NCBI GenBank assembly: GCA_022661535.1
Contig: JAKULF010000001.1
Location: 806,001-870,000, forward strand
Length of the DNA: 64,000 bases
Source: Eutypa lata
Lineage: Eukaryota > Ascomycota > Sordariomycetes > Xylariales > Diatrypaceae
Direction: 5' to 3'
The notes below the pieces were generated by a model. The model was not told where the DNA came from. It saw only the letters and a list, made by a program, of their open reading frames with translations, and did not search any database. Of the stretch, positions 45,097-56,589 are shown in pieces; positions within the stretch are counted from its first letter, which is position 1, and each line of letters starts with the position of its first letter. The translations under genes and the position numbers were made by a program.

Positions 45097-46105
45097 TGGG
45101 CCTAGCGTCAAGAATTCTGCTCTTGCCCCAGAAGAACCTCTCCAAGGTGGTATTTATGAGCATAAAGTTCCTACACGAGCTAGGAGGAACGATGTCTCAG
45201 CTGGATTGCCTCTACAAGTCAAGCACCTGGGCGATAGCTATAGTGGCATTTGTGTCAAGAGGTGTTCTTTTGGCATCGGCATCTGTAGGTTCGAATCGGG
45301 TGGAAGCGGGGTTAAGCCCCTGAGGCTGGATTTCTCGGTCGAAATCTATCGAGGATTGGTCATATGCGTAGCACCCGATTGTTGTGGGGGATTCATATGT
45401 TCCTTTAGACTGATTTAACTGTCTATCCCACTTAGGCAAGACTAGAATACCTTCGATTCATAGACTGAAAATTAAAGATACCTAAGATAAACCAAACAGG
45501 TTGGTACTTATCTAGTGAGTGCTTGTAGGTAGAGCCTGTTGGTGTAGTGTTTGGAGGCCAACTATTCGTGTGGGTATTAACTAAAACTGGTCAATAAAGT
45601 ACCAAAGTCCTACAATGTAGGTACCTAATTAAATGTCTACCTGGACAATGGCGCTAGACTTTGGGTAGATTCTGTCCACGCCACCGAATCTCTCTTGGCA
45701 CAGGTGCATATGCTGTCCGTTTTCTGGTTGCATGAATGTACTAGTGTATGCATGATATGGCCGTATCCTGGTGATACATAACGCCACCGTCGTGAACATT
45801 ATATGAAATGCTCTCTGTGATTCGTAGATAAATCGCCTCTTAGTTTACAATCTCTGTCCATTTTCTGGTTGTGTCGCATTTATTCCCCTAAACACTTGAA
45901 GAGTCTTACTGCCCGGCCTTTTAGCCCTTGAGGAAGCCTCGCGCCTTTTACACCCTCAATATTTAATACCGATTACTTCTGTTACCCCCCATGTGATTTC
46001 TAAATATTAACTATCCACTTCGTCAACAATTCCATAATACCTGATATTTTCAATTAGCCAATATCTCACAACTTTCACGTAAGCCAAGCATAACAAGTCG
46101 TCATT

Positions 46106-49100
46106 ATGTCTTCTGCAAGACATCCGCGTAGGGACCCCAACATTGACCTCTTCGAGAAACACGAGGCAAAAATCCGACAGTTATATCAGAACAAGAGAAA
46201 AACACTCCCAGAAGTAAAACATATCATGGAGAGCCAACATGGATTTCCAGATATACCGTAAGCTAGGAATACACTCTCGTCTACCTACTCGGTGACTAAA
46301 TTCATTCATAGTCTCTCGACCTACGAAACACGACTTCGAGAAGAGCTTAGGCTCCGTAAGAATCTCAAGAGAGTCGAATGGCATGCCGTGTATCAGCATT
46401 TGAAGAGGCGTGAGGGAAGGGAGACTGGGATCTATATTAACGGGACCCGAAAACCTTGGAATAGTGCATGGAAAGAGATGCGAAGATCTGGAGCTCGATC
46501 AGGAGATCAAGGTAATAAAACTCTTTTCACTATATTAGTTGATATTTATACTGCAAGACAGAACACAATATTTATTCAATTTGCCTGTGTAATGGCTAAA
46601 CCCGATCTAGACCAATTCATGCCTCTTCCCGCTTACGTTTCTGTCCGAACGCCGTCGCCTGTAGGGTCTTCTCTACCCCTACCATCTTCGGAACCGTCGC
46701 CAGACAACGTCCTACTTGGTACATACTCTGAACGAATTATTCCAGAACCTGAAAGTTCTCTTGTACCTATCTCTTTGGATATGGCAGGACGATCCGGTAG
46801 GCCGCTAATTATTACCTGTTTCCTTATGAATCCCTCTAATGACTACTTTTAGACGGAACTTTCTTGTCGTTTGTCCAAGGTGAGGGAGAGCTTCTTTCCG
46901 CAGCTCAACTTCGTAAAGGTTCGGCTATAGAATTAGATGAAGACTATTCATACGACGGCTCCTCGATGATATTTGCCAGTCGAGTTGTCAAATTCACAGC
47001 GTTCCTCGTCCCGGCTCTAGAAAAGTGGAGATATTCTCTTCAGGAAATCCCGTGGAACATATTCAAACGTGGAATATTTGGTACGTTGCATATAAACATA
47101 TATATATATATATATACTATTTAGATGCTAACTAAGGTATGTAGCCATCCCTAGTAGTGAAATGTGGCTTCCCGGGGCATCTAACGCTGCATCTAACCAT
47201 ATAGCTCAGGGGCTTGGACAGGACTTACCCACAGCCTGGGAAATCTCATACCCGTCGATCTTCTTTTCGTTCTCTGACCCGAAGCCTTCACCTACAACGC
47301 TTGCATTCAATTTCGATATCCTACATTATATGACGAAAGTCGTTTACCTAGTTTCCAATAAATTGATCAAATGGAGTGTTGTTGACGAGCAGATTCCCGA
47401 CATACTGAAAATTCTGCTTATCCATTTGCCCCACGCGGGTCTCTTCGAACTACTCCAGAATGATCTTCCTACCGTGAGAGCTACCTGGGAGACCCTAACA
47501 CTTTGCGCAGGCCGTCACGACCTGCGAGACGCTTATCATCTTTTGATGACAGTCGGACTTCGACATCATTCATGGGTCCTCTCTAATGGCCCCACGTACC
47601 TCTCCTTCGCTGCATCGATGGATGACCATGCCCTGGTTCGAGATTTATTAAAACTTGGAATTCGTCCGGATGATTCATTCTGCACCGATTATTATCATAG
47701 CCCCTATCCTGCTATCATTGAAGCAGCAGCAACTGGCAGTGTCGAATGCTTAAGAATACTAGTTAAGCATTGTGATTTGAACAGGATCATAATGTACTCT
47801 GGTCAAGCTGTAAGAACAGGGGCATCCTCTTTCGGAATTTTTCTCCATGCAATAACAACCAGCGCGGTTGTAAGGTTCGGGTATCCTTGGAAATTTGAGA
47901 AAACCTCACAAAGCCTAGTGTTGAGTCTCCTCCTGGAGTTTGGTGGCAATGTCGACTCTATTTATGTGCACGACTACCTTGACGGGTTCGATGATCGGTT
48001 GCATACTTTTCATGAAGATGAAGAGATTCCAGTGGACTTACGACCAACGCTATTTGAGCGAATATATTTTCGGGACCCAAATCTCTTTCAAACACTCGTC
48101 AAATATAGTGCCAGAGCAACATCGCATATTACGCGACCAGGCATCTGTACTTCGGCAAAACAAGGTAGTTGTGCAATTCTCCAATATATCGAGTCACGGA
48201 CAGCGCATGATGGCATGAATACTATGGAGTTTATGGAATTAATTTTCGCGGAACAATTCTTTGTACGAAGACACAATATCGATCTCGAGGTCGTGCAAAG
48301 TCTTATCGACTTTGGCATAAACCCCAGTCTTCCATCTTTGAACCTACAGATACACACCCTCTTAGACCGCATATTAGTTCAAGCCCAGATATACGGTATC
48401 AACGGAAACTTCACCATGACTCTCAGTCAACTCATCCGGTATGGAGCTGAAATAGATTCAGACTCCTTAGAAGCTGGCGTGGGGGAAACAGGGGTCAATG
48501 TCTTGGAGGTCCTCGCTCAGAATGATGTTGACATCAAGAATAATGGGCCAAAAGCCCTGTGCAAAGCAGCTCGCTTGAATAACTACCAAGCAATTTCCTG
48601 GCTGTTGGAAGCTGGTGTTGATATGAATAGTGAAGTTCAAACAAACAGATTTGGCCGACTAAGTATCATCATGGCGAGCAATATTCCAGAATATACCGAA
48701 CCAGCAAGCGGACCCCCGGGAATTTACTCAGCAAGTTGCGAAATGAACCGATTCTTTATCCAACACGGCGCAAGATTAAAAAACCGGTCCCAAGATACAA
48801 ACTCTTTCGATTTCCTATACCACTTCCTCAAGTTTCAAGAGTTTCGAGATAATGATGAACTGAACAAAATGAAGTTATTCCTCAGCATAGGATTGACTTC
48901 TAACGATCTATCAGATCCGGCTAGATGCCTATTGGAATGCTGCCTGGTACTTTATCCGGATTCGAACCGCTATACTAAAGAGAGGCTGGAGATTTTCGAG
49001 CTCCTGGTTAGGTACGGGGCACCAACAAAGTCTAGCCAGTTGCTTTCGTCATTGGTTCACTATGGGGGTCATCATAATCTGATCCTGAAGATTCTCGAGA

Positions 49101-49708
49101 CCGGTATGGATATTAATGCATTTTCCAAGGCCGACCATCGCTTCACGAGGATGGAACAGACAGCTCTCCAAGCTGCTGCTGAGCGAGGAGATATAGAAAT
49201 GGCCTCTCTTCTAATGTCGAAAGGGGCAAATATCAACCTACCCGCGGTCGGGTTCCGGGGGCGCACCGCTCTACAGGCTGCCTGTGGATGGGACCCGTTA
49301 ACGGCTGATGAGAAGGCGAGGAAAATGAGTCTGGTTCAACTTCTGATCGAAAGCGGCGCAGACGTCAATGCCCCTGCAGCAGACGAGCAAGGACAAACTG
49401 CACTGCAAGCCGCGGCTATCCATGGAGATATGGAGATAACAGTCTTGCTGCTCCATCACGGGGCCAACCCTAACGGTGGAAGTGGAGATGGGACGGCTTT
49501 AGATGGCGCTGCCGTGATGGGCCGTATCGATGTTGTACAATTGCTATTGAATATCGGGGCCCTTAGTCGCGATAGGGGGCGAACGGGATATGACGGTGCA
49601 ATAAGCAATGCAGAGGACCTAGGTCATTTTGCGGTTGCAGATTTGATACGGCAGAACGTGGAGAATGATACTACGTTATTCGGTGGTAATCCTGTACTGA
49701 CCTTTTAA
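46106..49708 (+). CDS. Clr5-domain protein with C-terminal ankyrin repeats
   Basis: Spliced product of 1089 residues. Exons 46106-46257, 46312-46511, 46611-46796, 46853-47080, 47205-49708, all phase-consistent. The N-terminus is a Clr5 domain joined across intron 1: IRQLYQNKRKTLPEVKHIMESQHGF, then STYETRLREELRLRKNLKRVEW. A Pro/Ser linker follows (PAYVSVRTPSPVG). The long last exon is helical and ends in clear ankyrin repeats (TALQAAAERGDIEMASLLMSKGANIN; LVQLLIESGADVN; TALQAAAIHGDMEITVLLLHHGANPN). The second intron (99 nt) is stop-free. The fourth (124 nt) contains a TA tract; an alternative is that 47162 (ATG) starts a separate ankyrin gene. Clr5-ankyrin proteins are common, fast-evolving fungal proteins, but their function is poorly known. 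Confidence 0.8.
47098..47117. repeat. TA dinucleotide repeat inside an intron
   Basis: About ten TA units within the proposed fourth intron of the Clr5-ankyrin gene. Confidence 0.85.
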
Positions 49709-50334
49709 AGGATCATTCCCGTTTGAAATAAGCGTATTGGCAAGATATTTCAGCAAACTTCGTACTAGAGAACCTACAGAGCAGAGAGCATAACATCATT
49801 CTGAGTGTCAGAACCTTTCTGGGTGCTGTGGTTTTCGCCTATTAAACGATAAAGGAACGATCTACTTAACCCACTATACACTTCCTAATCTTATTGTGCC
49901 GCCTCTCTCAACACTATCTACGAAGTTTTGATTCTCAAATCCATATGCAAAAGGTTGTCTGTAACGGCACAGGTATATTGTGCTGCCTATCATTCATACA
50001 GACCTGTCAGACACTCGCCGTGACATTGCCCATATATAAAAACCTGAAAATTCGGAGCTGGTGCTAGCTATACCCGCAATTACTACGGCAAGGTTAGTAA
50101 AACTTGTATTTTTATCTGTCTAGATTCCAAACTCTAGTGAACTATGTTCATGCTCATATGACAGGGTATATATTTATATTCAATAAGTACTATTTTTCTA
50201 TGAAGGGCGTATTATTGTAGCTCTATCGTTAATCCGATTCTTTTGATTCTGAGACCACCTTCCTTGCATTAATTCAAATGCAGTAGGTTCCACAGTGTTT
50301 CGTATGCTCAGATATCATCCACTGCATACGTTTG
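49709..50334. other. Convergent spacer
   Basis: 626 bp between the stop codons of the Clr5-ankyrin gene and the permease; nothing coding seen. Confidence 0.6.
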
Positions 50335-51994
50335 CTATCGTGTTTCAACTATATCACTATGCGGCTTTGATCCCGAGTACTGCAGCGGCTCCGTTACCAC
50401 GTCTTCTTTACCATGTAGCACGCCACTGAGTTGAATATGCGGGCCCACGTAATTCTTTCTCCCGTCGAATATCCAGGTTAATCCAGCAATAAGCAGGATG
50501 ATGCCGAAAGCAACAATACAGTAGTTCATGTTATCGGACGTGACGGGGAGTTCCGGGGGGAACACGAATAAAACCGTAGTCAACAGGGCCCAGGCAATGC
50601 CGACCTAATAAGTATTAGCACCGAAATCACTATATTACCCCTTACTCTTAGCTAGTACTTACCAAGTTTAGGGTCCAACCAACCGGCTCAGACAGCCGAA
50701 AGGCCCGAGAAGGCGGCAGCATCTTACGGCCCCTAAGCACGTTTATCGCAGGAGGAATTGCGTACGTGATACCTAGCGCCACTACAGACGCCGATGTGAT
50801 AGCATTAAAGGTACTACTAGAGCCGAGGAAGATGCAGCCAAAGATGATAACCCAAGACGCGGTCCATATCAGCGCATTAATCGGAACGTCGAGTGTCGGG
50901 TGCACTTTGGCAAAAATATGGCTGAACGGTAGACCGCGATCCCGTGCAAATGCGTAGCTCATCCTGCTGCTCGTGGCCATGAGACTGGTCGTGGTGAAAA
51001 GCATGCAAACCAAAGGAAACATCAGTAGGCAAGTGCTTCCCGCCTTACTACTCGTGGCGTCCATGAAGATCTGTAGCAGAGGGCCAGACGCGGCATCCAA
51101 GACGTCATCGATGCTGTTCACGCAGAAGAGCAGGCAGCTGAGAAATATGAACCCCGTAAACATGCCGATGCCGATGCAATAGATCATGATGCGAGGACCT
51201 TGAATGTGTGGCTCGGGAATCTCCTCAATCATATGGACCGTCGCGTCGAAACCAGTCAGCGCGAACGCTCCCTGCAGGAGTCCAAGCAACCAGGCAAGGC
51301 CATCCGGCCACCCGACATCGTTAATGAAGTTTCCGTAAACGAAAGAACCGCTCTGGTAGTTCGGCGCAGAACACGCCAGGACGGTGATGCTAATGACGAC
51401 GAAGCCGGTGATCGACCAGAAGAAAGCGGCCTTCGTGACGTACGGCAACACGCGGTTGAGGAACGCATTAACCACCAACGCGACGAGCGTAAAGGCGATG
51501 TAGATCAGAAACTGGTGCCACGCCTCGGGCTCGTAGGCCGGGTTAAACAGCGAAATGGTCTCCACGATGAACGTGCTGCCCAGGAGTCCTCCCGTCGCCG
51601 TCAGCGCCACCCAGCCAGCCACGTTGATCCAGCCCGTGACATAGCTAATGCCGCGACTCCACCCTTCCCACGCCACGATGGCCGCCCAGTGGTACTGGCC
51701 GCCGGCGGTCGGCCACGCCGACAGGAACTCGGCCAGCGACGCCGCCAGGCACAAGTTGCAGACCCCTGCCACCATCAAACCCCAGATGACGGCGCTCGGG
51801 CCACCCGACGGCAGCGCTAGCGTGATGGACGCCGCGAGCGCCGTCCAGGTGTTCAGGATGGCGAAGGCGAGACCCAACATCGACGTCATCGAAAAGTTGC
51901 GCTTCAGCTCCTGCTTCAGACCCATCTGCTCGAGGGCGGCGGACGCTTGCTCGACCCGGCTGTGCCGCCGGGAGCCCTCGTGAGGGACGGTCAT
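50335..51994 (-). CDS. APC-superfamily permease, amino acid/choline transporter (ACT) family
   Basis: Plasma-membrane uptake carrier of 533 residues, related to GABA and choline permeases (UGA4/HNM1 type). Exons 51994-50663 and 50604-50335; 58 bp intron (GTAAGT to TATTAG), phase 0. The N-terminal ELKRNFSMTSMLGLAFAILNTW and SGGPSAVIWGLMVAG are hallmarks of the family, followed by FLSAWPTAGGQYHWAA. About 12 hydrophobic segments are visible, the last (AFGIILLIAGLTWIFDG) and the penultimate one in exon 2. EEIPEPHIQGPRIM and FARDRGLPFSHIFAKVHP are conserved cytoplasmic loops. Substrate cannot be told from sequence. Confidence 0.93.
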
Positions 51995-54416
51995 GTTTTC
52001 GAGGGTCCTGTCCTTGCGCTCCTTGGAGGATCAAGATAGGGAAGGAGTTAGGTACGGAGCGAGGCGGTTGAAAGCCCTTTGAACTTGATACTCAGTACAC
52101 CAGGGAGCGTGAGAAAATCTGGTAGGAAAATATGAGAGTGAGGTAGGCGACCTGCTAAGTTTTTTATAAAAAAAGAGCCGACAGGGGTCCGAGAAAGAAC
52201 CCTTGGCTCTCGGGATCGACACACTAGCCCATGCACTAAAAGCTTGTATGTGTAAGCTTGTCTGACGACAACGGCGGGGATGCGGCCGGGTTTAACTCGA
52301 GACCACCCCACAACGAGGGTTGTAATGAGAAGGTGGGCCGAGATAAAAGTCGAAAGTATTACTTGATATTTTCGATACATTTAGCAATGGAAATTCCAAC
52401 TTTAACCCCGGACTTATAGACAATTGTTAGCCAGTTAACTAAGACTGTCACTGTTTTGAGACCGAACTTTTTCACTGGAGACTCCGGGATGCCTGCCATC
52501 ATATGTAACTCATACCCTCCTCCCGGTCCTTAGTCAGCGACCATCTTACATATGATCGGGGGTAATTCGTAACTAAGGGTTAGGCAATACGTTCTCATTA
52601 ATACACACTGAAAGGAATGAATCTTCACAAGCTCAGTTGATGATGAATCTTCTGATAAAACAGCTTGCGGCGTTACTACCCCGGATACTTCGGTTATTGC
52701 CACGCTAAAAAAAACGACGTCGTTATAGCATTAGTGGCTATAACAGTATAATATGTACTCAATTGTGACATGTGTACCTTGTATTTAGTCTCCAATACAA
52801 GATCTTGCTGTAGCAGCGCGATGGTTTTGTCCACAAGAGAATTGATAACCGCAAGGTGCTGAGACGGGGACAATCAACCCTGGACTCTGTAGTCGTTTGC
52901 TCTTAGCTTGATCACTTTTTCTTGCTCAGAAAAGGTGTGAACCGCCGCCTGCGTAAGACGTTTGAGACGTCCGTAGATATAGGCTTTGCTAGTCGTACCA
53001 GGCGAGTCGATTGGGGACTTAGATCTCATCGCTGTCGTCACCCACGTTCGGGGCATATGACAGCAAATTCGGCACAAAATCGAATATGGGTGATTCTCGA
53101 CGAGAGATCTTGCTTGGTGAGAAATATCCGTCCAGTCCAGAGCTTCGGTATCCAAGACGTAAGGTCCATTTATGAGACTGCTAACAAGGCCGAGGGCATC
53201 TGTATGCTGGATAACCGCGACCCAAAGTAACAGCTTGAGAGCGAATGCTATCTCTGTTATGGGTTTGAACTCCATTGCCACAGTTGCAACCTAGCGGTAG
53301 GCTTTCTACACAGCCTTGTGCATTATGACGCTGGAATCTGTGACACTTGCCTTCGCAATCAATGCGTCTAGACTTTGCTGTCTGAGAGACTGCGCTTGTG
53401 TCATGACCCAATGTTTGACAAGAAGATTCTTCAGCGTAGCCCAAGAGCAGTCGAAGTTGATAAGTGCATATCCAGGGAAGTATAGCTGCAATAAGAGGAG
53501 CAGCTTTATTTGCACCCCGCCAAGGAGGAACAGGAGCGTCCTGAGGACGGACAGCGGCCGTGATTAGTCCACTCATTCCAGCCAATGCTCTCATATAATA
53601 ATCTTTCGGATCAGGTTTGGATCTTTCTGGCAAAGCCGTTCCCAGAAGGATCATTGATATGATCTCACTCAAGACTGTCAGCGTCTACACCTTGGCTCTT
53701 GCAGGCCCTGCTTCCATTACGGGAAAGCGCATACAGGAGATGAAGAAACTCTTGTTTTGCGGACTCTTCATTAACTTGCGAATGAAGAGAGCGTCTGCTC
53801 GGCCGCAGAGTGTATCCCGGTGGCCATGATACATTCTACGGGCTTCACCAAGTAGCCCAGACGAAGAATTTCCGTTCCCTGGCGTTGCCCTCGTAAACAC
53901 AGGTCACATAACGGCTCATGTTTGCTTCGGGCATCGCCTTTTGGACACTCCTGCACATACCTATTCGCTCAGAACAGACTCTCCGTCGCTAGCACATTCA
54001 TTACGGACCTCAAGATTGCCGGTCGGGATAACATCCTTCAATCTGTGAGAGTACCAGCTCCCCTAGTCTTTTTCAAACGCCGCTTTGCAGGTCATCAATA
54101 CTCTGTGGTGCCAGTCCTCTTTTAGAGAGATACATATGATCGATCCCAAGGAACTGCCCCAAGCCCACTAGAGGCTATTACGTAGACGAATTACCTAGGC
54201 GCGGCCACCCCACTCTTTTAGTACTGGGGTATATTACCAAGGTACTAGCCCTATCTGGCGCCAATGGAGGGGCATTGGGGGCGCTGTCTGACAAGTGAGG
54301 GGCAAAAAAAAAAATTCAACATAGACTGGGAGCCAAATAAAGACTTAAAAATAAGGGCACCATCACCATCACTACAGGTGAGGTTTTGAGCATAACACTG
54401 CGGTACAGTTGCAAAA
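51995..54416. other. 2.4 kb spacer with a decayed coding region
   Basis: Upstream of both the permease (-) and the adenylosuccinate lyase paralogue (+). The middle (about 52874-53972) shows fragmented coding-like frames on the minus strand, listed separately. A 12 bp palindrome AACGACGTCGTT (52713-52724) and a hairpin with an 8 bp stem (52722-52729 with 52737-52744) adjoin. A 12-A run is at 54304-54315. Confidence 0.5.
52874..53972 (-). pseudogene. Fragmented, frameshifted coding-like region, family not recognised
   Basis: Several minus-strand frames of 60-163 codons overlap or abut without a single splice model that joins them. Examples are 53900-53685 (GEARRMYHGHRDTLCGRAD), 53672-53181 (DYYMRALAGMSGLITAAVRP) and 53281-52874 (EIAFALKLLLWVAVIQHTDA). 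The composition is protein-like, but the frame shifts at several points. It may be a decayed gene or an intron-rich gene I failed to solve. I cannot name the family. Confidence 0.3.
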
Positions 54417-56589
54417 ATGGCCTCCCAATACGATACCTACCAGACGTCCTTGACGGGCCGCTATTGCAGCCCGGAAATGTCCAGGCTCTTTAGCCAGCGA
54501 TCTCGGCATTCAACCTGGCGCAAACTATGGCTTGCCCTCGCTGAGAGCGAGAGAGAACTCGGAATTACGACTATCACTGATGAGGCCCTAGAACAGCTGA
54601 AAGCCAACCTTGAGATCACAGACAAGGAGTTTGGGATTGTTGCCACTGAGGAGAAGCGTTGCAGACATGTAGGAAGATGACTTCACCCTCTGAAGAAGCG
54701 GATTCATTACTGATGAAAGATTTTATAGGATGTTATGGCGGTAAGCCCTATACCAATAACTGCTGGCCTGCCTCTTTCTATCCTAGCTAATTCTAGAGCA
54801 GCACGTTCACGCGTTTGGCATTGCTGCCCCAGCCGCAGCGGGAATCATCCATTATGGTGCAACAAGTTGTTTCGTCACTGACAATGCTGAGTTAATTCTC
54901 ATGCGGGATGCCATGGATCTTCTGGCCAAAAAGCTAGCTAAGGTTATTTCGAACCTAAGCGAATTTGCACTCAAGTGGAAGGGTGGGTTTGTATAAAACA
55001 TTCAACATTTACCGTACGACTATGTGGCAGAGGCCGGCTCTTGCTAACTGTTATTCAGCCGAACCCACTCTCGCATATACGCACCTTCAGGCAGCTCAGC
55101 TAATCACAGTCGGAAAGCGAGCGGCCCAGTGGGTGCAAGATCTCATGCTTGACCTCCAAAGTATCGAGCATGTCCGCAGTGAACTGAAATTCCGTGGTGC
55201 CCAAGGCACAACTGGTACGCAGGCCTCCTTCCTAGAAATCTTCCAAGGAGATTCTGGGAAATGCGATACGTTGAATGAGCTCCTGTGCCAAAAGTTTGGG
55301 TTCCAGGCCTGCTATGATGTGTCTACTCAGACCTACACGCGCAAGGTTGACCTGATCATCGCCAACGCCATCGCGGGTCTTGGGTCTTCAGCACAGAAAA
55401 TTACGGGAGACATCCGCCATCTTGCGCACTGGAAGGAAATCGAGGGTCTGATACCTCACACCTACCTTTACAATATAGACTATGCTAATGCTGCTCGAAC
55501 AGAACCATTTGAGCCAGGTCAGATCGGCTCTTCTGCTATGGTATGTTCTCGAAACAGCCGCCCACCATCTACTAGGCATCGTCCGCCTTCGCACGTTTAC
55601 CTCCATAATGCTGATTCTAGATTCATATAGGCATACAAGCGCAATCCAGTAAGCATCTCCTATATATCTTGTCTGGTGTTATATGTCCCGTCTAGTGTTA
55701 CTAACTGTTGCAGATGCGCTCTGAAAGAGTCTACAGTTTGGCGCGCGAGTTGTTATCAAAGCCGGCCACTTTTGCCAACACTCACGCAGACCAATGGGTA
55801 AGTGTCTTGACTCTATATTGACTGATGCCTTGGACTGTAAGCTAACTTGGTCTGAAGTGTGAGCGGACTCTTGATGATAGCGCTGTTCGTAGTAAGTAAT
55901 AATTGTGCACATGCAGTTCGAGACTGAGCCTAGGAGAATGAAATTCTAACGACAAGATTAGGAATAGACATACCTGAGATGATGCTTCTAGCAGACGCTA
56001 TATGCATAGGCCTTGTAAGACAAACTATGGAGGTGTTTTCGTGAGCCTTGCTGATATAAGCCGCCCTTGTAGGATAACGTGACCAGTGGCCTTGTCGTCT
56101 ATCCCAAGCGCGTCGCAGCTCATGTTCAGTCCGAGTTGCCCTTTATGTTGACGGTAGGAATCTTCGATGAACTCTTGACTTTAGGCTGACAATCTCGTAG
56201 GAGTCCATCCTAATGAAACTTTGCGCCCAAGGAGTATCGAGGCAGGAGGCACACGAGCAAATCCGCCGGCTTTCGAACGAAGCGGGAAGCATTGTGAAGA
56301 ATGAGGTGAGCTAATCTAGACAGATTTTCATCTATCCGTCTATAATCATCGACCGAGATACTAACCGTCGCAGGGCAAACCGAATGACTTAGTATCGCGG
56401 ATAAAGAGCAGCGCATTCTTCAAGCCCATCTGGGATGATCTTGATGACATGCTTAAACCGGAGCTTTACATCGGTCGTAGTGTAGAGATTGTCGAAAAGT
56501 ACTGTGGTCCCACGGGTCCTGTCCAGAAGGCATTAATGCCGTATAGAAGCTACATTGACAGCTCGAGCACTACGGTGTTGAATGTTTAA
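54417..56589 (+). CDS. Adenylosuccinate lyase (ADE13-type) paralogue, 12 exons
   Basis: Fumarase-superfamily enzyme of 486 residues that releases fumarate from adenylosuccinate and SAICAR in purine synthesis. Exons 54417-54668, 54729-54740, 54802-54982, 55059-55445, 55503-55540, 55631-55648, 55714-55797, 55858-55891, 55962-56014, 56073-56153, 56201-56305, 56374-56589, all phase-consistent. Exon 2 is 12 nt (DVMA) and exon 6 18 nt (AYKRNP). Key sites survive: HVHAFG (H89, H91), AYTHLQ with H157, TGTQASF, and signature loop [19 protein letters not shown]. Substitutions such as [16 protein letters not shown] and THLQAAQL suggest a divergent paralogue rather than the housekeeping copy. The context (permease, gene relics) is accessory. 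Likely functional; role unclear. Confidence 0.93.

Larger units (their letters stand above)
43700..46105. other. 2.4 kb spacer with orphan exon-like frame and MITE copy B
   Basis: Upstream of both the AA7 oxidase (-) and the Clr5-ankyrin gene (+). Contains the unexplained exon-like frame at 44342-44788 and the MITE at 44873-45096. No complete gene supported. Confidence 0.55.

Noticed and set aside
41072..45102. The two inverted 224 bp repeats as terminal repeats of one 4 kb transposon
   Set aside because: Each copy has its own terminal inverted repeats and its own, different flanking duplication (TGCCC versus TGGGCC), which fits two separate MITE insertions. No transposase frame lies between them.
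45230..45310. tRNA-like T-loop (GGTTCGAATC)
   Set aside because: Flanking bases do not form the T stem, and no D or anticodon arm is found upstream.
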